NCBI GenBank assembly: GCA_951802195.1 | Contig: OX637630.1 | Span: forward strand, 930,001 to 994,000 | Direction of reading: 5' to 3' | Source of the DNA: Tausonia pullulans | Lineage: Eukaryota; Basidiomycota; Tremellomycetes; Cystofilobasidiales; Mrakiaceae | Length of the DNA stretch: 64,000 nucleotides | Part shown: one piece after another, positions 35,753-45,763 of the stretch | Layout: every line of letters begins with the position of its first letter | How positions within the stretch are numbered: position 1 is the stretch's first letter | Program-made: the position numbers and the translations under genes | Notes under the pieces: model-generated | What the model was told of the DNA's origin: nothing | The model's database searches: none | The model's input: only the letters and a program-made list of their open reading frames with translations

Positions 35753-36391
35753 GCGCTTCCTCCTTCTCTCGCCCCGCTCTCGGTTCCACGCTTTGGCTTG
35801 CTCTTCGAGGATTATTTTGTTTGAATGATCTGCAATGTATCACTTCTTTTCCCTCTTTTCGTCTTCTAAAAGAGTAGTTCCGTCTTAGAGGACCCGCGCC
35901 CCCTCCGCCCTTTGCCGGGCCTGACCATCTCACGTGTCATCCATCTCCTTGGTCTTGTGTCGCCACAGCTTGACCGCATGGGAGGCTGGGCGTTGCAAGG
36001 GGATCGATCGTTTTACCTCTGCTGCTCAGTTCGCGCCTCGGCAACGGTCGGTAGATCACGGTTTCGCTTCTTCGGAAAGTGACCCGAGTCAGTGTTTATT
36101 GAACGCTCTCGCTCTCCTGATCATTATCCGGCTTCGGGCTATCTCAACGCCATCGCCGTTCTTACTCTTTCTTAGCTCCGGTCTTTCTTCGGTCCTTGTG
36201 TGCTTGCGCGCAGCCGGAATCATTTGACGCGCCCAGCCTCCGCCTGTCCGTCTCTTCTGTCTCCCTAGCGGGCAAGTCCGAGGTGGTGTCTCCCCTTTCC
36301 ACTCTTCGCCGTTCATTGCCGCCATCTTTCATTTCGGTTCGGGACGAGATCTGACCTCCAACCAATACACTGGTTTCATCTCCTTCAACCG
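35753..36391. other. intergenic region upstream of the GH115 gene
   Basis: About 640 bp between ILV3 (tandem, upstream) and the GH115 gene. It includes the ILV3 3' flank and a CT-rich stretch ending at the GH115 ATG. A CACGTG core lies near 35931. No gene or RNA was seen. Confidence 0.5.
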
Positions 36392-39300
36392 ATGCGTCTC
36401 CCCTCCTTCGGCCTTCTCGCCCCAGCGGCGTTGCTGGCCTTCGCCCCTCTCGCCGTTGAGGCACTCGGCCAGCGCCAGGTCATCAAATCCTCATGTGACA
36501 CTTCTGGCTTCCCCCTGGTCTCTTCCTCCTCAGGCGGAGCAACACCCATCATCCACGACCCAACGGACTCTCCTTCCGTCGTCCGAGCCGTCAAGTCGTT
36601 CGGCTCAGACCTCGAGAAGGTGACTGGCCAAAAGCCCGAGATTCTCTCTTCCACGGAGGGCATCGTCAACGGCTCGTCGATGGTCGTCGTCGTGGGTTCG
36701 CTGGAGTCCCAGCTCATCCAGGGACTCGTCTCGGCGGGAAAACTAAACGTCTCGGGGCTTACGGGCCAGTGGGAGGCGTTCCAGATGACGGTGGTCGATC
36801 AGCCTTTGGACGGAGTCGACAAGGCGCTCGTCATCGTCGGAAGCGAGTAAGTCGCCCCCTTCTCTTGAGTGGTCATTCGCTCTTAATAAAATCCGCTGAC
36901 TACTCCCGTGTCGGTGCCATCCCAGCCGGCGTGGTACCATCTTCGGACTCTACGACCTTGTTCGTCCATCAACGCCTGCGTGCTCGCTTCTCGCTCTTTC
37001 GACTCGCCCAGTCTGACATCATTCAACTCCTCCATGGCCACTCCAGTCTGAACAGTCTGGTGTATCCCCATGGTACTGGTGGTCCGATGTCCCAATTAAG
37101 CATCACGACGAGCTCTACTTCTGCGCCTCGTCATACGAACACGGCGCGCCTTCGGTCCAATACCGAGGCTTCTTCCTCAACGACGAGCAACCGGGACTTA
37201 CCAACTGGGCGAAGTATGCCTTCAAAACAAACGACACTATCACGTTCACTCACGAATTCTACGAGCATGTTTATGAACTCATCCTGCGGCTCAAGGCGTG
37301 AGTGGTGGCCGTTCTGGGGTCGCCGTAGATCTTTTTACTGACCGATAGCCGTCGTTTCGTTCTCTCTCTTTCAAGAAATTTCTTCTGGCCAGCGGTGAGA
37401 CTATCTAAATTTCACCTCTCACGCTTGCGCAAGGGATTTACACATCGTGGCCCTCCAGATGTGGAACGCTCAGTTCGCCCGCGATGACCCGCTCAACTTG
37501 CCTCTTGCGGACGAGTACGGCGTTATTGTGTGTCATTCTGTCATTGTTTCATCATTTGTCCGTAGGCCTACCAGGTTGACCGCTTCCGGGAACTTCAGTA
37601 CGGTACAAGCCACCAAGAGCCCATGGTGAGTCCACGACTCGCTCCGCTCGTCCTCATCGATGCAAACATTCGCAAACATGGCTGAATGGGTCATCATATC
37701 AAGTCACGTTCCACGCCTGAGTGGTGGGCCCTTGGCAAGGCTGGAATGGATGGATCCAACGGAAAGTGGAACTACTCAACAAACGGCGCCTTTCTCGATG
37801 TGAGTGGCCTCAGACTCACGCTATTGTAGCATGCGGTCCCTTTTCAGCCTGCCGATGTTGCCCTGAATGAATACCTGATGCATTGTACTGCGATCTTTAC
37901 CCTCAGAAATTCTGGACGGAGGCCGTTAATCGCTCTAAAAATTTCGAAACGTGAGTGTGGCTTGAATGCGCCTTTCCTTTCTTGAAGCAGTCCAGTGAAC
38001 CTGACGACAAGATCTTGGTGTTGTTCCACCCAGATTGACCACTGTTGGCATGCGAGGCGATGGAGACCTACCTCTTCCTGGAGCCAACATCAAGATCATC
38101 GAAGGCATTCTCGCTGACCAGCGCCAAAGTGCGCCGGACTTCCACTCTCAACCCTTGCCTCTTACAGCGCTGAATACCTCCTCGTATTCACCAGTCCTGG
38201 CCAACGTCACTGGTAAGACCATCACGGACATCCCCCAGAGCTGGTGCCTTTACAAGGGTTCGTGGCTGTTGAGTGATCCCGAACTACGCCACTCTCAACC
38301 CCTCTGCTCAACATTTTTTTTTTCATGATAACAGAGGTCCAGGGTTACTACGAAGAAGGCCTCCAGGTCCCAGACGACGTCATGTGAGCTGCCATCTGCT
38401 GAGGATTGAGAGTGCGCTTAGCCGACCTTTGTCCTTCGACTTGCTCTACCTCCACACAGCCTTCTCTGGACTGATGATAATTGGGGCAATGTTCGCCGGG
38501 TCCCTACTGAGATTGAGACCAGCCGCCCTGGTGGTGCGGGCATGTACTTCCATGTGAGCAAGCTGCCCATCTCCGCCCGCGGCGAGACGCGCGTTCTAGG
38601 GAGCTGATGGTACCCCTCATCTCCATCAAGTTCGACTATGTCGGGGATCCTCGGGATTTCAAGTGGCTGAACGTGTGTGCAGCTTTTATCTAGAGCTCGT
38701 TCAATCTCCACGCTGACTTGCGCCCTCCACAGACTATCTCCATCGCGAAGGTGACGTCTCGACTATCATGCGCCCTCGCCTCCTGCGGGAACAGTGCAAC
38801 TGACATGATATTCCTGGTTCCTTCAGACTTGGGAACAGCTTCATAAAACATTCCAGGCCGGTGCAACGAAGCAGTGGATTGTCAATGGTGAGCGCCGGTT
38901 CTCCTGACACCCCGAAGTGCCACACTCATTTGCCCGTCTCTTCTCTCAGTCGGAGACCTCAAGCCTCTCGAGGTACACTCCGTAACATCTATCTCTTTTT
39001 TTCTTGCATACACTGACATTGGGTCGTCCAGGTCCCCATGAACTTCTACTTTGAGTACGCGTACGACGTCACCCGCTGGAGCGAGGACAACCTCGACGAG
39101 TATCTGTATCTCTACGCGGCCCGCGAGTGGGGAGACGCTACTGCTTCCAAGGCGGCGGAGGTCATTAGCACCTATATGCACCTCATCTCTCGCCAGAAGC
39201 CAGAGCTAAACTCACCGACGACGTACTCAATCATCGGTTAGTGCCTACCCTGATCTGTTTCTTATCATATAACGACAGTCATGGCTGACCCTACCCATTC

Positions 39301-41208
39301 AGATTTCCGAGAGGACGAGACTGTCACCAAGGAGTGGGCCAACCTCACAGCCAAGGCCTGGGATGTCTACAACTGCCTCGATGCTTCTGCCCAGTCGTCT
39401 TTCTTCCAGCTCGTCCTGCACCCGGTCCGCGCTGTCTACACCGTCATCCTCATCGTTCGTTCCGTCTTTCTGCGAGATCCTTTGTCAAACTCTTTGGTTT
39501 AACCCCTTCTCACCACCGGCGACTTCAGAACATTAAGGCCGGACAGAACAACCTTCGGACCGCCCAGGCCCGTATGAGCGCCAACGTGCTCGCCTCAGAG
39601 GTCCATGAGCTTTTTGCCGAAGACGCTCGTCTCATGGACCAATATCACTCTGTCAGCGACGGCAAGTGGAACCATTACATGGACCAGACCCATCTCGGAT
39701 ATGCCTACTGGCAACAGGTATGTTTGTGGGCGTGCGAGGCAATTCGGAAGCGAGGCTGATCATCTTTCATCCAGCCCATGGCCAACACCCTCCCGCCGCT
39801 CGGTTACATGCAAGAGAGGCAGACTGCTATCAGCGGTCAGATGCGGATCGGTATCGGTGCGTTTTTGGCCCTTCTCTTCCATGATCATACTGAAAACTCA
39901 ACGACTTGCTATCTTGCAGAGGGAACGAAGGGGGCCTGGCCGGGAGACAACGTCTACCAGTGCGCTCAGGGTAAGCTTCTGTTCATATCTGATCATCGAC
40001 TCCTAGCACTCTCTGAGCCTCTTCTCTGCCTTCTCAGGCTACAACTGCCCTGCCCCGACTCTTCCCTTCCTCTCACCGTACGGTCCGAAGTCGCGTTACC
40101 TCGACATCGCCCAGGGCGCAGCTTCCAACTGGACCTGGACGGCCGCGCCCAACGCCACTTACCTCGCTCTCTCCAAAACTTCGGGTGCCGTCCACGTCTC
40201 GGACAAGTCGACCTGGGAGAATCGGGTCGAAGCACACGTCCCTGACTGGTCCAAGGTCCCTGAGGGCACGTCTATTGTCTCTGTGGGTATCGTCATTCGA
40301 CTTTCTCTTCGTTGGCTCGAGCTCCGTGCTGACTGACCCTAACCCTCGGTCTCCAGATCACCGTCAACTCGACATCGGACGCTCCCTCGAACTTTCCTGA
40401 CGGCCTCCCCGTCAGCTTTGTCACGACGATCAAGCTCGTCAAGACGTCCGCCGGCAACTTCACCAACGGTTTCATCGAGGCCGACGGCGGTGTCTCGATG
40501 GAGGCAGCCCACGCGTCGAGGAACACGACCGTCGGCGAGACAAAGTGGAAAACGATCCCTGGGTACAGCTCGCGCTCCGTGTCTGGGGGTGTCACCCTTT
40601 TCCCCGTCGTCGGGTCCAATTTCACGCTTGGATCTGGACCCAAGGTTGAGTGAGTGGTCGCCTGCATCAGTCTTTCCTTTGCACCTCTCTGAAGCTCGCT
40701 TCTTCCACGCAGATACGATTTCTACACCTTTGCCCCTGCCGGTAATGTGACAGTCAACCTCTACATGGGGACGAGTGAGTGTCTCTTCCACCGCTTCGCC
40801 TCCCACGACTGCAGACTGACAGCGATTTTCGCGCGCGCAGCTCTCAACCATAACCCGGGCCGTCCTCTTAAGTACGGGGTCGACATCGACGGCGCCTCTC
40901 CTCAGCTCGTTGCGCCCGTTCCTGCCGCGGGGAGTGCGGGATCCAGTAGGTTTAGCTTCCTCCATCTAAGCTCCTCGTTCCCCCGCTGACCTCTCCTTTC
41001 GCCAGACCCACCGGACTGGAACGATGTCGTTGCCATGGGTGTCCGGATTTCCTCGACAAACCACACGCTCTCCGCTCCGGGGAAGCACACACTCTCCATC
41101 TGGGGTGTCGAGCAGGGTGTCGTCCTTGAGAAGATCGTCATCACCACCGATGCGACCCTCGCCACGCGCAAAAGCTACCTCGGCATGCCAGAGAGCACGC
41201 GGGTTTAG
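36392..41208 (+). CDS. secreted GH115 alpha-glucuronidase-type glycoside hydrolase
   Basis: Family GH115 enzymes remove (4-O-methyl)glucuronic acid from glucuronoxylan. The N-terminus MRLPSFGLLAPAALLAFAPL then AVEALG is a clear secretion signal. Recognisable blocks: DSPSVVRAVKSFGSDLEKVTG (N-terminal domain), RRGTIFGLYDLSEQ-like start of the catalytic barrel, YRGFFLNDEQPGLTNW and HEFYEHVYELILRLKANFFWPAVWN (core GH115 signature), WWALGKAGMDG, TVGMRGDGD, FWRLTDDN/GGAGMYFH-like segments across short exons, then helices with VPMNFYFEYAYDVTRW and the GH115 C-terminal domain with DWNDVVAMGVRIS and a final TLSIWGVEQGVVLEKIVI. Stop TAG 41206-41208. The gene is broken into many short exons (more than fifteen introns), so exact ends are uncertain in places. 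N-glycosylation sequons are frequent, fitting secretion. Confidence 0.88.
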
Positions 41209-41418
41209 CGAAACCCATTTTCATTTGTACAACTTTGGAGATAATTGAATGAGTCACTGCATAGCCTGAGCGAGAGGCGCTTTGAAGGAGGCGGACGTAA
41301 GCAAACTGAATCGGGTGAGTGAATCGCAACTCGCGCTCCTCATGCAAACTCCGATCGTCTTTCAAATTGCCATTTTTCTTCCACCACGTCGCTCGTCCAC
41401 CGTTATTTCTCTCTCCTA

Positions 41419-41905
41419 ATGACTAGCATCTCAGCCATGTCAGCCCCACCAGTTCACTTCCTCCCCTCGCCGAGCCCCTCGCCTCCTACGCTCCCTGTCG
41501 ATTTCAGCGATGACGACGGGATAAGCTCACTCGATCTCGAGCGCGCTCTCCACATTCTTCCCACACCGCCCACCCCCTCCCAACGGCGGAAACTCCACCC
41601 CTCCTCCGTTGGAACCAGCTTTGTCGCCTTTACCGCCCATTCCGCCCGCCAGCTCACCAGGGTTGCACTTCGAGGCGGGCCGTCGGCTCTGGGGATGGTC
41701 ATCTTTCGGGTGAGCCCAGACCAGCAGCTCCTTCTGTCCATCGTCGATCGTGAGCTGACGAGCCGACGCTAGGGCCCTCTGCCTCTTCTTCCACGCTCTC
41801 ATGGGTTCATCAAAGTCTCATCATCACCCTCCCGTGTCATGGGTTCGGCAGGACGAAGCGGCGGAGCTCTTTCCATGGGAGATCAACGACGTGTGGGATT
41901 GGTGA
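41419..41905 (+). CDS. small acidic-tailed protein, unrecognised
   Basis: Two exons, 41419-41709 and 41852-41905, join in phase to 114 residues (an alternative start is Met7 at 41437). The protein starts MTSISAMSAPPVHFLPSPSP, has an acidic patch (VDFSDDDGISSLDLERAL), a Ser/Thr-Pro stretch (PTPPTPSQRRKLHP), a central block GTSFVAFTAHSARQLTRVALRGG and a short second exon reading DEAAELFPWEINDVWDW. The GTGAGC donor and GGCAG acceptor and the sensible Trp-rich ending argue for a real gene; without the intron the frame would end a few residues later with no pattern. Function unknown. Convergent with the F-box gene, stops 88 bp apart. Confidence 0.6.
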
Positions 41906-41993
41906 TGGAGTTCGGTGTATCTTAATCGTGCTGGCTCGTCCTCGTTTCTCGAAAAAAAAAAGGAAGCTCAGTCAGAAGAGGTGGACGAACCTA

Positions 41994-44481
41994 TCAAAGA
42001 GTCGCAGTCGCCGTCGCCTCATCTCCCCAGATCCTCCTCCCAACATCATGCCCGCACCCCTTCTCATGCGCGCTCCCCCATCCACTAGCGCCTTCCCGTC
42101 CAAGATCCTCCCCACCCCGCCGAAGCGGGCCAACAGGCTCCTCTGGAATCGTGCAGAAGACGCAGCGGCGCTCTTCAACGACGTCCGGGAGGAGGAGGTC
42201 GCTGTAGAGGGCGCGCCAATCTGAGGAGGGGTCGACGGAGATGAGATGGGCGAGCGGGCTCCTCGACAAGGCGACAGGAGCGTTGTCGCCATCGGTGGAG
42301 GTCTCTGGACGGTCGAGAGGGGTCGGGAAGCGGAGAAGATGGACATTCGACGGCCAAGGCGGGGACTTGTGCTTGTCTTTGGGAGGCGCAGCGTGTCGAG
42401 AGCTGGATTGCTTGCCCTTGCCCTTGGACGACGAGTGGTGTGAGTTGTGTGGGTGAGAGCTATGAGCCTTCGACTTAGTCGGCAAACTCGGCGACGGTCC
42501 GTCCCGTTGCTCCCTGTCCCACCTCTCCCACTCGACCCTCTCCGACTCCGCCTTCCGCCTGCTCCGCTCAAACCTCTCCCCGACACTCTCAAGCGCCCAC
42601 TTGACGAGCCTCTCAGTGCCTTCCTTCCACCCGCTCTCAAACTCGCGGCTCCACTCGAGACGCTGGGCGGAGGTGAGGGCCGCCTCGCCGCCGAGGGAAA
42701 GGGAAGCGAGGCATGGAAGGGCGGGGAGGACGTGGTAGATGTCCGTTGGGTGGGCGTTGGCCGGGCGGTTGATGACGGGAGTGATGGTGGAGGTGGAGGA
42801 AGACGAAGAGGATGCAGCAGTGTTGCCACGGATGGAGAAGGACGAGATGGCCATGGAGCGCGCGCCTCTACGACGAAGTCGCGCCGAAGCGTTCGGGTTG
42901 TATTCCTTAAGAGCGAGAGATAGTAAGCCGAGTCCATGCAAGCGACTGGAATGGACCATAAACGCACCTCGGTCGTTAGCGCCGCCAGCTCATCCGCCGT
43001 CTCGTCGACCTCATGCCTTCCGGCAAGAACCTCGCCATCGTCACCCTCCATCGCAGCGGCATCTCCCCTCTGCTGCTGTTCCTCCTCCTGTTCTTGCGCC
43101 CATAGCCGCCGCATCTCCCTCTCCTCAGCCCTCTTCCGCTCGTCCTCCTCCCACTTCGCAAGCTCCCGCTCTGTCTCTTTCGACCTCGCAAGCCCGGCCA
43201 TGACAATCATCTTGCCCAGGTCGTGGCAGCATTCGCGGCCTTTATCCCGATCTCGACCAAGGAAGCCAAAGAGGTTGACATAGTCAAGGACGAGATGCTC
43301 GAGTGCAGGATAACACCGGAGGATCTGCGGGAGGTTCGTTTGCAGACGGAGGTTGGTCGTCGAGAGGTCGAGGAATGTGAGTGCCGGGAACTGATTCGCG
43401 TCGAGCGTGAGGGAGGAGCAGATGTCCCGCTGAGGGATCCGAAGGCGGAGGTGGCTGATGGTCCGAGCAACGGGAGCGAGGGAGAGCGCTGTGAGGCAGT
43501 TGGCATTGTAGAGGACGATGGGCTGGGCGAAGACGCGGGGTCGGGAGGACTGAAGCTTCTCGTCGAGGTAAGGAAAGGGACCGTGGCCGGTATAGTTGCC
43601 GCGACCGCGGACGCGCTCCTCCTCCTTCTTGATGGCCTTTTCATCGAGCTCTTCCGATCCAGGGGTCGAGGACGAAATATTGACGACCGAAGATGACGGA
43701 GGAGCGACAGAAGCATCGACGAGGTGGCGAGGGGGAATTGTCTGGACGAGCGAGAGGTAGTTGACTTCTCCCGCCGGCCAGCTCGTGAGCTTTTCAACGC
43801 CTGGCAAAGGTCATTGCTGTCAGTGGCTTTCTCCAGTCGAGAAGGGGCACCGGGCAGTCTCGTACAGGAGTCGAAGTAAGTGCCTCGCAGGAAGTTGTAG
43901 TACGACGCTGTCGAGACATAGGGCTTGAACGTCAGGAGGATCCTAGTCAGGTTGGCTCTCGGCTTGGCGAAAGCGTCCTCAAGGTGCTGTGAAGACAGAT
44001 GATGTATCGATTCAGCAGATACCGGATGTCGAAATGTGCAACCACGTGACGCACCTCGGGCGAAAAGTTCGTGCCGATGTTGAGCCGGAGTGTCTCGATC
44101 TGAGGCATAACACCGAGGATATTGTTCATAAGATCGGCATCGCCCTTCCTGAAAGAGCCAGAGCGCAAGACCTGTCAGTCGAGTCGACACGGTATCGCGC
44201 GCGTGCTGCTCCCGCATCGCTGACCAGCTGCGCATTTCAAAGCTCCTCGTGTTCCTCTTGCCGTCATCCTCGCGGACCTTCCGCCAGAGGCCCGGAAGTT
44301 GCGCTTCTCTTGCGACGACAACGTGCCTCCAGAGGTGGACAAACGAGACGGGGACCTCCGGGAAGGTCTGCAGGAGCGAGAGCGCGGTCCTCTGAAGGTC
44401 GGCAGGGGGGATAAAGTCGAGGATCAAGTCGAAGATCTCGGCTGGGACGTTGGATATGTAGGCTGGGGCAGAGGACACCAT
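41994..44481 (-). CDS. F-box protein, probably with leucine-rich repeats
   Basis: Likely substrate adaptor of an SCF ubiquitin ligase. The start ATG at 44481 gives an N-terminal F-box (ISNVPAEIFDLILDFIPPADLQ, then TALSLLQTFPEVPVSFVHLWRHVVV). Regularly spaced Leu/Asn segments follow, such as MPQIETLRLNIG, LTALSLAPVARTISHLRLRIP, FPALTFLDLSTTNLR and YPALEHLVLDYVNL, typical of an LRR-like solenoid. A charged coiled segment (ERELAKWEEDERKRAEEREM) interrupts it, then a second Leu-rich block (YHVLPALPCLASLSLGG) and a basic, Ser/His-rich tail with a CVFC motif and a final His/Cys-containing EKGCGHDVG. Stop TGA is at the low-coordinate end, 41994. Substrate unknown. Divergent from PBI2. Confidence 0.8.
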
Positions 44482-44912
44482 TTGGGGAATGGATGGATGG
44501 AGAGTAAGAGCAAAAGGGTGAGAGAAGGAAGACTGTACGGAGAAGGGAAGGCCACTCTTGAATCAGCTCGTCAATCGGGAGTGTACAAGTATGAGCAAGA
44601 GAGGACGCACAACAGACGCGAAGCAGGGATTGAAGGAGCAAACGAGCACACGAGACAAAGGAACGAAGGTGGTGGGTGTCAAGGGAAGACTCAAGTGGAG
44701 GTTGCCGTTGTCGAGGTCGAATGACGCGGGTGGGTCGAAGGGCGGTGCGTCGCAAGCGAGCTGGTCTCCCCAGCCTCGTTTATCTCCCCCTCAACCGTCA
44801 TCCCACCTTTGTCCCACTCTCACCTCAGCTCGCCAAAGTGTCGTCTATCACCAAGCTCTACTTCCACCTTCTCCTTGCTCTCGTGCTCCTCGCCTCCTTC
44901 ACCTCTGCATCC
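44482..44912. other. divergent intergenic region, F-box gene and PBI2
   Basis: About 430 bp between two genes read apart. The PBI2 side is CT-rich and, in the PBI2 frame, reads as an open hydrophobic stretch ending at the ATG 44913, but no upstream ATG makes it a signal peptide. No other feature was recognised. Confidence 0.5.
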
Positions 44913-45460
44913 ATGGCTGGTTCGTCCCTTGCCCTCCTCCCTTAGCAGCTGGCTGGCTTGCCCTTATCCGAGTCGCCCTTCACCGATCAGCAAGATCGCT
45001 GACGACGGTGGCCCTTCTTGCTCGGTCCTCTTCATCAGCTTCCAAGAAATACATCATCACCTTTTCCGACAAGGCCGATTCCAAGGCTATTGAGGGCCTC
45101 TACAAGGAGCTCGAGTCGCAGGGTGCGTCCACCGGTCATCAGCGGCCTCCTCGGACTCGGCCAGCATACGGCACTTTCACTCCTCTTTCCCACTTGCTGA
45201 CAGACAAATAACTCCTCACCCATTAGGAAGTGACATCTTCAAAAAGAGCCACGACAGCATCATGCCCCACGCCGTCGCGACACTCCCGGCCGACCTCCAG
45301 GCGAGCCTCAAGTCCAACGACCTCATCGAGAGCATCGGTTGCGTCACCGCCTCCCGCCTTTCTTACAGTAGTCCAGGGCCACTAGCTGACGATGATGTGC
45401 GCTCTCTTCCCCATCCTTTGCTCAGAGGAGGACCAAATCATCTCTGTCGACCCCAAGTGA
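44913..45460 (+). CDS. PBI2: I9-family proteinase B inhibitor
   Basis: Small cytosolic/vacuolar inhibitor of the subtilisin-type proteinase B, resembling the inhibitor I9 propeptide fold; yeast Pbi2 (75 residues) also helps vacuole fusion as LMA1. Four exons in phase, 44913-44919, 45039-45122, 45227-45337 and 45426-45460, give 78 residues: MAASKKYIITFSDKADSKAI, EGLYKELESQGSDIFKKSHD, then HAVATLPADLQASLKSNDLI and ESIEEDQIISVDPK. The YIITF start, the A-LP turn and the I-x-x-I-E-x-D end are the I9 signature. The first exon has only seven coding bases. The donors GTTCGT and GTTGCG are slightly unusual. Confidence 0.9.
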
Positions 45461-45763
45461 GCGAGCGAGTGCTGTCTCACCTTCGCCCATTCGCCAGACC
45501 CGCCGTCATCTCGGCGGTCACCGACGGTCCAGTCGTCCTACTTTAGTTTTTACGTTTCTGTCTTCTCCCTGATTACGATGCCCTCATGTTTGCCCTATTG
45601 CTAAGCCGATGTCTCGGAGAGGTGACCGGATGGACGGCACTCCCCCCTTCCAGACATGAACGAGCGATTCGGAACTCACGCTCGCGCCATCTCTTGTCAT
45701 CTTGAAAAGGCTCTCATTCGAGGAAGTGCCTCATTTCACCATGCTGTTACGTCTATCCCGCCC
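45461..45763. other. convergent intergenic region, PBI2 and CYB2
   Basis: About 300 bp between two stops on opposite strands; presumably overlapping 3' UTRs. No gene was seen. Confidence 0.5.

Noticed and set aside
44676-44912. Signal peptide for PBI2
   Set aside because: A hydrophobic stretch precedes ATG 44913 in frame, but the first ATG available would include unrelated sequence from 44676; the I9 inhibitor family is cytosolic and fits the short start.
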